From Linnemannia hyalina (lineage: Eukaryota > Mortierellomycota > Mortierellomycetes > Mortierellales > Mortierellaceae), in NCBI GenBank assembly GCA_019671135.1, contig JAHRHY010000023.1, positions 1 through 64,000 on the forward strand: 64,000 nucleotides of DNA, given 5' to 3'. Shown piece by piece: positions 10,831 to 21,775 of the stretch (within the stretch, counting starts at the first letter, position 1; the number at the start of each line of letters is the position of its first letter). The notes under the pieces were generated by a model. The model ran no database searches and was not told the origin of the DNA. It saw only the letters and a list, made by a program, of their open reading frames with translations. The position numbers and the translations under genes are program-made.

Positions 10831-13800
10831 ATGCAAGGCAGCCAGCCGGCAAGAGCAAAATCTAAGCTGGAAACCTACCGCGAACGCAATAGGGTTGAAC
10901 AACAAAATCACCTCTGTAATAAGCAGAAGGAGCTAGCAAGCTCCCATCTTGTGGCCGAAGCTCGCAAGTCCTTGCAAGCCCAGTCGACGCGGGACCAGTA
11001 TGATCGGTACCAGGAGAAGTTCATGGTATGGCAAATTGTAAAATGTACCCCCATTTTTGCACAAGCATAGATAAACTATGGCCCCCGACTCGACGCACTA
11101 ACTAACTCAATCACTCCATCCCTTGGTATAGGAATGGTGCGACGTTTCTGGATATAAGGATGATTACAACGTCACGAAAGGCAAAGTAACCCGTTACTTT
11201 GCTTGCCTGACCTGCGAGACGGAAGATCCTCAAAACGGTATGAATATGAAAAATGGAACTAATGTGAGCGGTCATACGATACGACGACGACGACGAAACG
11301 CTATGGTGGTGTTTGAAATTATAAGAACTAACGAAAATATAAATGCAATAGGTATCATACGGATCAAACCGTCGCCAAGAGACAGGAAGGGCAACAACAG
11401 CAAGGACAAGTCCGGCGAACGGCGGGCAAATATGGATGACCCGTGTTCTGATGATGATGTCGATGGAGGCGATGTGGAGGACAAAAGCGATGACAACTGC
11501 GAGGGGGACGCCAGTCGAGACGTTGACATCCACAACAGCAACAATGAGAACAGTGAAGAGCGGTGGTACTCGACGGCAACCATTCTCTTGCACCTCGCTG
11601 CCATTGGCGACCTCTATAAGCATCAGTGTGAAGACAGGAACAATTTAGCGATGGATTATGGCACAGTTCCGGCCCCGAAGACGTACATTCAACCTCTGAT
11701 CGACGTTTACCGCGTGAGGATGTCCGCCAGGAAGAGGTCGACAGATACCGACTTTGGCTCTATCGACTTCACCCAGAACCCAACTTCGATTGTTCGGCAG
11801 CTAATGAAGCGATTTTGGATGCGCAATGTGGAGGGCGCAGCCAGCTTGAGAAAGCGCCGCTTGAAAGGGTTACGCGACCGTGCGGATGTAAGTCTTTGCT
11901 TTTTTATGATGTTCCGCAGCGAGGTCACACGCCAGATCCGACTCCCGGATCTTTTCGCCCACGACGTCGAGCCCAACCGCAACAAAAATACGAACGATGC
12001 CAGCTGCAGAGAAGGCCAATTCGTGCTTGGAGTTGTGCTGATGATGAGGCAAGGCAAGACGAACAAGGACGGCAAGATTCAGTATGGAGTTGCAGTTCGG
12101 AACAAAGAAGTAGATGTGTGTCCAGTTGGCGCGCTAGCCTTTTATTTGCTTGAGCTTTGGTCGGTAAGTGGCGTGCATGTGGTAAATGTCGGCGGCCGAC
12201 GCGTGGTGTCACTCATATTTCAACACTCATTTAATAATGCGTTCTTCCCCCCCCCCCCTCTTCCTTTTTTTTGCTGTACTAAGAGCAAAAACAAAAGGGC
12301 GCCTGATCTCACCAACCCTAAATGGACCGACTACCATCTGTTAGCTGGAAACAAACCAATGGATGTACCGATGACTTACAACTCCCAGTTCCAGGCGCAG
12401 GTGGAGGCTCTTCATGAGAGCGGGATATTGGACAAGGGCACAGTGACTCACCTTGGGCGCAAGCACGGCTCCAGATTCGCGCATATGTGTGGATCTACGG
12501 TAGAGGCGATCGCTAAGCACGGGAACTGGGCATCGAACCGTCTCTCAACTCACTATCTCGAGGGTGTAGAGCCTTCAGTGGCCCTTCGATTGGCTGGATT
12601 TGACCGCGACCGTCTAGAGCGCTTTTGGCTGGCTCGGAACACTGTGATCCCCAGCATTGAGCTCCAAAGGCAGTTGTTCCCTTTCATCGAGGATGCTTGC
12701 TCCGACACGTTCTGGAGGCTCACGATTGACAACATTATGCGTGACTGCGACGTTTTCCACGGACGCGAGGAGTTGCGTGAGAAGCTGCGACGGGGCGAGT
12801 GCAAGGAAGTCAAGCAGGTGTACACGGACAAGGATATGCAGACCGTTCTGTCGAATGAGGTCATTTCAAGAAAGCGCCATCTTAGCCTTCTCGCCCACCT
12901 GCGAAAGGTTATCCTTCAGGATGCAGCTGTCATCCTGTTCGGGGGTGGTGCTGCCGCCGCGCACCCTGTTTTCGATCACCCTGTCTTCAAAACACCTGCG
13001 TTTCAAGATTTCCAGCAAACCCTACTCGAGAGCATGAGAAATCCCTCTCCTCTCACGGATTCCCTCGCATCTGCCACACCCATCATCCAACTGGAGTTTG
13101 ACAGGGTCGGCGCGAGGCTCGGTGTCCAAGATGCTGCAATCCGGAGCCTGCAGCAAAGCCAGCAAGCCGGACTTCAGAGTTTGCACGCCGGTATGAATGT
13201 TCTAGCAGCTACTTTACAAGCTCAGAATGATAGGACAGCATCCGAGCTGAAGGACTTGAAGCGGTGCATTGGCAACAATGACAAACTGGCAGGCAACAAG
13301 CGACAATGTTTGAACAAGGATGCCGTTCGATCTCAGTTGATGCAAGCTCTCAAGTCAACGGTGGAAGCCGTGGTGGCGATTAGCGAGGACGATGAGGTGA
13401 ATGTCAGTGACGACGTCAACGGCAGTGCAGCAAGCCAGAGTACCACTATGGCTACCGCCATCGCTCTTCTTCAGCTTCCAGAGCCGGACGCTGGCCAGCA
13501 AGAATCAAGACCTCCGACTTCTTCCACTGCAGTTCTTTCAAGGGATGCGCACCGCCGCGCAGCTCTGGCCGCTTTCAACCCCAGCGACAATGTCGAGGAC
13601 AGAATGCGACAAGTAGCCGTCTTAGTCGCCGACGAGAAGAGGGCGAGAGGAGAGACCCAACACCATATGCCCCTAATGCCCGAGTGCAAGCTGATCCCAC
13701 GACCGAATACGCTCGACCAACTGTGGCAAGAGTGGTTTTACCACGGCGTCGATGGGTCCCCCTCCATCGCAGAGCTTAATAGGTGGTTCGGATCAGCGTG

Positions 13801-14014
13801 GCGAGGCAAAGATGCACAGCTCTACAAGTGGAAGAAGGACATTGTACATTCGGTTCTGCGCTCTATCCCAGCTGGCTTGCAGGTTGACAAGTCCGCCGTA
13901 AACAATGCACTTGCCTTCGTAAGAGGGCAAATCGATACTGTTGGTTCAATTGATAAATACTACAAGGCTCTTCCCAAAGCACCCTCGAGAAAGTACCCAA
14001 AGAGAAGAGAATAA
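10831..14014 (+). CDS. Crypton tyrosine recombinase with GCR1_C DNA-binding tail
   Basis: Site-specific recombinase expected to excise and integrate the surrounding element. Four exons, 10831-11025, 11132-11237, 11352-12163 and 12284-14014, add to 2,844 bp, 947 residues, with phases closing and no stop. The N-terminal helical region contains KFMEWCD across intron 1. An acidic low-complexity stretch follows (about residues 125-155). The catalytic set is R289 (MFRSEVTRQI), H427 and R430 (THLGRKHG), H450/W453 (KHGNW) and nucleophile Y462 (THYLEG), the order expected for Crypton recombinases. Residues ~833-905 (LDQLWQEWFYHG, SAWRGKDAQLYKWKK) look like the GCR1_C fold typical of fungal Cryptons. 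The start ATG at 10831 was preferred over an in-frame ATG 87 bp upstream because the added residues look like leader. It is divergent from the Fanzor gene. Confidence 0.93.
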
Positions 14015-14954
14015 ACACCATCCTTGGTCTATCACAGTGTTACATGTCAGCTCGCTCTACATATGGTTAGGAGCAGGGTGAGGGCAAAGCTGAGGGAAGG
14101 AGGAGAGAAGAGGATAGTAGAGAGGGGAGTAGAGAGAGTGATGATAGAAGGACCTAGGGATAGAGGGAGGGAAGAGCAGAGAGGAATAGAGAGCAGAGAG
14201 TGTGATGTAAGCAGGAGGGCAACGCAGTTCTCAATGTGTTCAGGCACAGGCACGAGAGGAGAGGGCACATGAAACAATCTATTCACACATATGTGACTGG
14301 TTTATAACTGTCTATCGTGCTCGGAATAAAAAAATCTATAAACCATTATAAGCCGCTAATCTGCGTATAATGTAGTGGGGTTGTCGTTCAGTGTCGTGTA
14401 GAAAAGGGAACAGATGTATAGAATGTGAAGGGAAGAAAAAAAGAGATCGAGTGTTGTCTTTCTGAAGAGAGTGTGTTGTGTGTGTGTTGGTTAGGTGCGG
14501 GTGAGGCTGGAGAATAGGGTATGCTTTTCGCCAGTATCAACTTCGCTTAATTGAATAGGCCTTTTTGGCTCGCACTTTTTATACCAAGAATAACATTGAT
14601 CATAAATTGATAATTTTGCGTGAAATCCACTATAGTATTTATTGGATTGTCCTTTTTCCCTCTGTTGTTGCGCCTTTGTTCTTTCCCTTGCAGAAGACGG
14701 AGGCAAACAAATTCACACTCTCTTATTCACAAGGAACACACCAACCAACGATAACCGTATCAGCATTCATTAGCCTACTCAACAGACTCAGGACAACCTT
14801 TGCACCCCCGGAAAATACAGAGAAAACAGAGGACGATGCTCCGTCCTGGCGCTTACTACCGTCGTCGCCGCCGCTTCACTCCTGTATTATTACACCACCA
14901 CTCTGCCCCACCAACAACAACACTCTCCTTTCATACAAACAACACCACCTCGAC
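14015..14954. other. Spacer holding the element's right end and the ASE1 promoter
   Basis: A purine-rich GAGAGG stretch spans about 14080-14200, followed by an AT-rich part with an inverted repeat at 14298-14345. The right boundary of the transposon is probably within 14050-14450. Past 14500 the sequence becomes AC-rich, as is usual before starts in this window. No gene is supported. Confidence 0.5.
14298..14345. repeat. 9-bp perfect inverted repeat near the right end of the Crypton
   Basis: TGGTTTATA (14298-14306) and TATAAACCA (14337-14345) are exact inverted copies 30 bp apart. GGTTTATA also occurs in the element's internal promoter. It could be a hairpin terminator or part of a recombinase site. 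Confidence 0.6.
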
Positions 14955-17900
14955 ATGTTCGACACCGACCCTACCATCTCTCTCGCCTTACATCAACAAC
15001 AACAAAAACTCTCGCACTCACACACTGGCGATAAGAACACACCGCCAACAACACCAACTGCAACAACAAAACCTAGTCTGTTCGCCCCAAAAACTCTCAT
15101 GACCGCCCCTCAACCAACCTCTGCAATGAACACCACAAGCACTGCAACGGCATCCTCCTCTGGCGTCCTGACCTTGGTCCAGTCCGGGTCAAGGACCGCA
15201 TGTCTCTCACCAGAGCCAAACAAAGGAGCAGCAACCGACCCTGACCACGATGCTATCTGGGTAAATGACTTTAACCTTGCGCCATGGAGGCTTGCAGGCC
15301 AGTTTCCTTTGGTGACCACGCCCGCTCTATCCGGCTGGTTACTATAATGCTAATATGACACCTTTACTGTTTTTTTTTATATCCAATTCTTTTGGGGGCG
15401 GTAAACGACGTGCAGCAAGTCCTTGTTCATTTGGATCGGATAGCACTGGAGGCGAGGAAGGACCATATCCTGCTCGCAGCAGAAATCGAGGATCTCATGG
15501 TAGGTGTGCATCATTTGTCTTGCCTTTGCCCCAATGTGCTTTGCCACTTTGATCTTTGCCACCATTGCCACATTCATACAAATCCATATACATACACATG
15601 CCTTCCTTTCTAGTAAATTAACATAGCTTTTTTTGTTTTCCATCACAGGTGATGCTGGAAGATCATTGCCACCAACTTGGACTGGACCCTGCCAACATCA
15701 CCCAGCTCATGATCTTGCCCTGTTATGCCCCCATCACCCTCACCTCAAGGCAGACCCTCTTTCGTGCCTGCGATGACCTCTATCAGGTTCGCATCATTCA
15801 TGGACCCATTGCCCACTGCAATGCAATGCTTTTGACAGCGCACAAATATACATCGACTGACCATTGCTCTCCTCTCCCTCTATGAATACCTAGGATATTG
15901 TGAGGCGACAGGAACGGATTGAACGATGGGTGTCAATGATCACCACCATTGCGGAGAACATTCGAGAACCCCCAGAGCTCTACTTGGAGGTAAATCGATC
16001 GACTTACCATGCTCATATTTGCTCTACATGAATGAGGCTATTTTCATATTCGAATGTCGTCTAACACTGACACTGCTGTTTTGCTTGTGGTATTGCATAG
16101 TCAGATATGCCAGCCATGTCAAGGGCAAGGGTACTGCAGGTAGGGCTCCTTGTTTCGAATTGGATAACAGACAGGAAAGCAATGGAGGCGAACATGGATG
16201 GATAGATCCCCTAACGGTTTTTGACACACATCCCTTTTTGCATTCTACATTTTAGTTGGAGAGGACGTATCGAATTCTGGAAAAGGAATGGGTAAGGAAC
16301 TACGTTTCATGGCGTTTTCATGGAGTGTTTCAAGGCGAGCCCCTATCCGCCAATCTTATCTGATCCTCATCTCGCCCTGTCCTGACGTGTTCACCTCTTA
16401 CATCATAGATGGAGCGACTGCAACGGTTTCAGTCGACAGTGGGCATGCTTCGAGTTAGATGGGACCAGTGCGCCTACCTCCCTACAGACGACTATGATAA
16501 TGCACTCAGTCGATTGTTTGACCATGCAGATGAGCTAGGGGCGACCTCTGAGTTTTCATATCTGCGGATCGAGGCGCCGCTATGTCTTTCCAAGGACTGC
16601 CTGGCAAGTCTTTCTGAAAAGTTGGTCAGTTTGGACCAAAACTATTATACCCGACAATCAAGGATCAGGGCTATGGAACATGTCCTTGGTTTAATATACC
16701 AAGATCTCAACACTCCTATCGCCAAGAGAGTAACATTCAGGAACGAGGCGACAGTCAAATATGCTGCGGAGGTAATGTTTTTGTGACGCGTTGTGTACCA
16801 AGAGAGTTTTTGTGTGGTGTACTTGCGTGTAACATCACGAGTTTAACTGTAGCTTGTGTTTGTTTGTTGTTCGATTGATAGTTGGGGAGAGAGCTGAAAT
16901 CACTACAGTTGGAGCTGGCGGCACGGAAACTCTATCACTCAGGAGAACGCTGGGCTGCGTTAACGTTGGTCTGGGACCAGTGCTTTGTCGGTGATCTTGA
17001 ACGACAGCGCTTCCGAGAGGCAATTGAGCACGAAGGTACGGCCTTATTGTTACAGTCATCATTAAGGATCCCATCAATTGCTTTGAGCCATTAACTAACG
17101 AACGTTGTCTTGATGTGTATAGATGTGACTTACATAGAAAAAATGGAACGGTTACAACTTGAAATCGAAAGCTGCCGTACACGGTACTCCAAGTCGGGAC
17201 CAGTCTACAAACTCATGATGACTCGAAGCAACCACATCGAGGTAACTTTTTGGATCATGTTCAAGGGCTTTACGATGGCGTACAGTGAACAACAGCCATT
17301 CTCTATGCTTCGAACACATTCTAACTTCTTGTGATGTTTGTTGTTGGCTTGTGCGGATAATAGAGGATGATCGCGTTTGAGCAGACCGCGCGTGACCCCA
17401 AGCGACTCTTCCAATCGTCCTTTCAACTTGTCGAGGAAGAAAAGTTCCGTCGGAGGGCGTATCCAACATTGCTGAAGCTCGAAAGCACATTGCTCAATGC
17501 CATCATCAAATTCGAACAAGGTAAAAAACTATCAGCCAACAAACAAATGCGAAGTGTAGTTACATGCAACATGAAAGAGCAATTGTGCTAACAATGTGTT
17601 ACAATTTCATTTTGTGACTATAGAACACGAGCAAAGCTTTATGTACGAAGGACTCCCCTATCTCGAAACACTTCAGAAGGAGATCGAGAACCGACATGTC
17701 AACGAGACGGTGTTTGCCAAGTTTACACCAGTCATCGCAGCCCCAACTCGTAGTCAGACGGTCCAAATAATGGGTCGCGCGATCTCACCAATCCCTGCGC
17801 CACCGTCTCGAACAACAACAACTACAACAACAACGCCTCAGCAATCAAGGCAACCTCTACCGGCGTCGACACGGTCGTTGGAAGCGAGCCGGCGGTCCAA

Positions 17901-18555
17901 TACTCTGCCCATTTCTCGGTCGACTAGCCCCGGGTCACCGTTGGACATGCTGTCCAAGGACAACAAGAGCAATAGCAGTCGCAGCGTTAATGCTGAGCAA
18001 GAAAATACCCCGATTGGACCATCCTCTTCCTCCTCTTTTGCTCCCCACCGGCGAGAGACCTCTTCGGCGTCGACCGTCTCTGTAAGCTCTAGCCATTCGC
18101 TGAGATCCAAATCTTCACAGTCTTCGTTATTGTCGCAAGGAGGATCTTTACCCACCTCGGCATCGGCCTCGGCCTCGACTTCTCCCATGACTGATGTCGC
18201 CATTGCTGCTGCTACCCCTGGAAGCAGGGGTGGTGCTGCATCTTACTTTGGTCTCATTTCCTCTTCGTCCATGACAGCTACTTTGTCGCCATCCTCGTCA
18301 ACGTCGTCGTTGCTGTCTGCTGGGATGTCGCCACAAAGAACGCCTTCACCCAAGCACGAGACTACAGCAGCGGTAGGATCAAATGGGGCAGCGACGAAAT
18401 CGCAGCGTTTTGAGCGATTGTCTCTTTCCAGCAGTTTCAAGACGCCGCCCACCTCGCCGAACCTCTCGCAACAACAGCCGCCTCCTACTGGGACCCGGAC
18501 ACTTTCCTTGCGTCCTCAACCTACCGCCGGGCGCATTCGTCCCTCTGCCAACTAA
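14955..18555 (+). CDS. ASE1: Ase1/PRC1/MAP65 microtubule-bundling protein
   Basis: Antiparallel microtubule cross-linker of the anaphase spindle midzone. At least ten exons; those from about 15415 on are well defined, with donors at 15498, 15786, 15989, 16140, 16290, 16770, 17036, 17240 and 17519 and the last exon from about 17625. The rod is made of long helices with the family pattern (HCHQLGLDPANIT, DIVRRQERIERWVSMITT). The spectrin-like microtubule-binding part includes RVRWDQCAYLPTDD, SGERWAALTLVWDQCFVGD and LLKLESTLLNAIIKFEQ. The C-terminal ~270 residues are serine/threonine-rich and disordered with many SP/TP sites, as expected for a protein regulated by mitotic kinases. The start is uncertain: I use the ATG at 14955 (MFDTDPT), and the end of exon 1 could be at GTAAAT near 15260 or at GTGACC near 15312. 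Confidence 0.88.
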
Positions 18556-19004
18556 GCATCATAATTCATAATATATTAATTTCCAAGAACATTTGCAAAC
18601 GGCTGTGAAAGAGAAAAGTGAATAAAAATTAACAGTAAAAAGATATCTAAGCAGCAGAATGAATGTAAAGAGAGATGAAATGGAAGAGATTAAAAAGGCT
18701 ATGGTGTCATGCCCGCCCCTCCTCTCCCTCCATCCCAGGTGGTTGAAGGGGGCTTTGCTCCTGCTGGCGGAGCTGGTCCAACAATTTTTAATTGTGTTCA
18801 CAAACTTCAAAGACAGGAGAACCGTTGGTATGTAGAGAGGGGTGGTCGGCCGTCATGGGAAATTATTAGAGGGAAAAAAAAAATCGCCGCCCCAATGTTG
18901 AATTTTTATTTTTTCGATCCCAGCTTTACTTGCCAAACGAAATAAAATAAAATAACAGGCGCGCTAGAAAGGTGGGGACCCAACCATTTGTTATGTCGTT
19001 TTGT

Positions 19005-19036
<32 letters not shown>

Positions 19037-20240
19037 CCCTTCCTCTTGTTCCTGAGAAATAGAGGTTTACGCCCAATCGATATATCGAAACAAGGAGACA
19101 GAACAGAGGATTGATCATCTCGTTTTGGATTGTGGGAAAGTAAGGGGAGGAAAAAAAAAGTTGGAAAGACGACAGGGATTATTCTCTGTTTTCTTATCGC
19201 ACATTTCGTGCAGTACGAATGAGGGTTACGTGGTTGTGCATATCGGATATTTTATTAGGGCATGGCTACATGAGAGAGCACGTTGCGCTCAATTGAAGCG
19301 AATGGAGCCTTTTTTTTTTTTTTTTTTTTTTTGTTGAGAAAGAAAAGTGGTGCCTGGACCCTTTTCTTTTTTCTCCTTTCAAGCGAGGAACTGAAGGGAG
19401 GATTAGTTGCGCGTTGTGTGGTTGGGTGTGTGATCGTTATTTTTTCCCAGCTGAGGAGAAATTGCCTTTGAGAGCACTGAGCCAACAAAGAAAAAGGTCG
19501 AATCGCCTTCCTTCCTTCCTCCCTTCCCTCTCTACCCCTCTCTGTTCTTCTTGGCCTCGTCATTGTTTTCCTTTTTCATGGTTATCTTTGCTGACAGAGA
19601 GGGGAGAGTAAGAGCGAGAGAGATAGGAAAGATGAGGCAGAGGGATAGTGGCGTAAGAGGGAAAGGCGCGCACGATTCTATTTAAAAAATCAAAGGCGCA
19701 GGAATGATACCGACCTGTTCTCCATTCGACATTTTTTTTCAATGCCGACAAAGCCAATCCTCGAGAGACTGAGGCGGAATGGAGGGTGCAAGTGTCAGCA
19801 GGAATGAGGGCATTGGGAAGGGGGAGGGGGGTTTGGCTACTTGGATGCATGGGGATGGAAGTGGCGTGTATTGACTAGAAATGTGAATTATACAGCAGCC
19901 AGGGCACCATGCACCAGGAACGAAGGCGCGGATAGTATTCTGCGTCCGTTATCAGTTTGCTATGCATTCTTCCACCCCACAAAGTTGTTGCAGAGCGAGA
20001 GAGAGAGAAACGAGTACATTTATGGCAGTTAAAAAGAGTACATTTGCCCATGGTTGTACTGACGAGGGACTAACTGACGGAGAAGCAAAAAATGTTCAAT
20101 GGGAAACACCAACCGTGCGCGGCGTAATATATTCCCGACCGGCAACAGTGAACAAAAAAAAAAAAAAAAGACGAACGAGTCGAGATTCAGATTTCCTTCT
20201 GTTCACTCTCTTCTTTCTCCTTCTCCAACGCCAACAAAAT

Positions 20241-20293
<53 letters not shown>

Positions 20294-21775
20294 AACAAGG
20301 ATCAAGCTTTGGGTGCTGACCTCCTGCATGGCTGACAAGAACAAGTCCATGGAAGCCTCCATTTCTGTTTGCAGGAAAATGAGCTATGTTAATCGATGGA
20401 TTAACCTGTGAATGAAGCCATATTTGGTTTTTCCAAGACCGACCTTTTTTTTTTTGAATGGCCAGTTGTTTGGTCCATTTTTTTTTCTTGAGAGCACAGG
20501 GAAGAATGAGTGGAAGGGCACTAGAACAATGAGAGGCAAGAGAATCGATTCCTGATCAGGCACAGTACATTTTTTTTTTCGCGCTTCAGCCAAGAGGTGA
20601 AGAGAGAGAGGGCCTAGATAGTCGTCGACGCCTCCTCGACTTTCTTATTTGAACTCGTGGCCTTTTTTTCATTCCACTCTACTTTCCGCTCACAGCTTAC
20701 GCCGTTTTGCTATTCTCTTTCTCTCTTTTGGTGGTCTTACGTTCATTTTGATTGAATTCAGATCTATTAGCTATTGCATTTTTTTTGCACATTAGCAATA
20801 CGAAACCCAGAAGGGAAGAATGAAGGAAAGGAGGGAAGAGCTGATCAAGGCGCACTAAATAAGCGGCATTTGGGTTGATGGGAATAAAGAAGCAAAAACA
20901 CGCTTTCATGGATGTGGGGCAGAACAAGAGTTGATCGAAGGGTTAAAAAAAAAGAGTTCGAAGGGAATTTCAGGGGGATTACAAAGCGAGTGGGCGGATG
21001 AATAGGATAAATGAATTCACTTTCGATCAAGTAAACAAACCAGTGGATCCCCTTGTTTGTTGTTCGTTTTGTTTTTTCTGCACCGGTCAACAAAGAGATT
21101 TGTTTCGTTTCACTAAAGGTCGCAAAACCACAGTCAGTCAGTGACACTAAAAGGCTGAGGACAGAGCCGTGTGTTGTGTGTCGGACCATTTGGACCTAAT
21201 TTTTATGATTGAACCTCCTCATCAACCAACGACCTCATTGCGTAGTGAAATAAGATAATGAAATGACAAAAGGGAGATATGGATAAAGAAAGAGGCAGAG
21301 AAGATTGAGAACCAGCGAGCGGGTGAAATTGCACCTTCAGAACTCTAAAAAAGGAGTCGTTACATATTTTTCTTTTTCTACTTCTTCCTCTCCCCTCTCA
21401 TTCTTTTTCCCTTCTTCACTTTCTTCTCTTCTTCTTCTTCTTCTTCTCTTCATAATTCTCTCCTTATACCCTCCTCCTTACACTCATCTTTCATTCTCAC
21501 TCTCCCACGTGGGCTCGCACTACACTCTCACCACCACCAGCATTCCATCCGCCAGCTTCTCACTCCATCACTCATTAATATCCCTCTCGCTTACTCACTC
21601 CTCCCTTCTCTCAGTAACTCACTTAGCATCGAATCTCCTTCATCCTCTTCTCCTTGCATTTCTTTCTCTCTCTCTCTCTCCAAGCGCGCACCCTTGTACA
21701 CTTGAGTACATCTCTTGATCACCCACCTTCCCTCTTCCCTTTCCCCTTCAACTACATACAAATACGTCCAATAAT
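18556..21775. other. 3.2-kb spacer rich in homopolymers and microsatellite
   Basis: No gene is supported. There are T or A runs of 14-20 at about 19015-19036, 19311-19332 and 20153-20169, an AG microsatellite at 20243-20290, and a strong CT-rich track at 21360-21720 upstream of the next start. The CT-rich track resembles the pyrimidine-rich promoters of expressed fungal genes. Open frames here are short and low-complexity. Confidence 0.6.
20243..20290. repeat. AG microsatellite, about 24 units
   Basis: Uninterrupted AG dinucleotide repeat, likely length-polymorphic. Confidence 0.95.

Larger units (their letters stand above)
4450..14400. mobile_element. Crypton-like transposon carrying a Fanzor nuclease (ends approximate)
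   Basis: The unit consists of a plus-strand Crypton-type tyrosine recombinase (10831-14014) and a divergent minus-strand Fanzor gene (4560-10199) sharing one intergenic promoter region. It sits between two host genes, Serinc and ASE1. Cryptons move by a tyrosine recombinase, probably through a circular intermediate, and lack long terminal inverted repeats. None is seen here, which fits. Fanzor1-type genes are known as passengers of several eukaryotic transposon classes, Cryptons among them. The limits given are the outer edges of recognisable coding sequence plus short flanks. True ends require comparison with an empty site. The recombinase frame is intact, while the Fanzor frame has one break. 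Confidence 0.75.

Noticed and set aside
11889..11900. GTAAGT inside RADVSLCFF taken as a splice donor
   Set aside because: The reading through it gives the conserved catalytic-arginine box (MFRSEVTRQI), so it is coding.
12164..12283. Recombinase frame read through this stretch as coding
   Set aside because: The frame is open but encodes a poly-proline/phenylalanine run that interrupts the conserved domain; GTAAGT and a pyrimidine-rich TACTAAG acceptor define an in-frame intron.
20243..20290. Repeat array of the CRISPR type
   Set aside because: Simple AG dinucleotide repeat, no spacers.
18556..21775. Hidden genes in the 3.2-kb spacer
   Set aside because: Frames are under about 150 codons, dominated by homopolymers and microsatellite translation.
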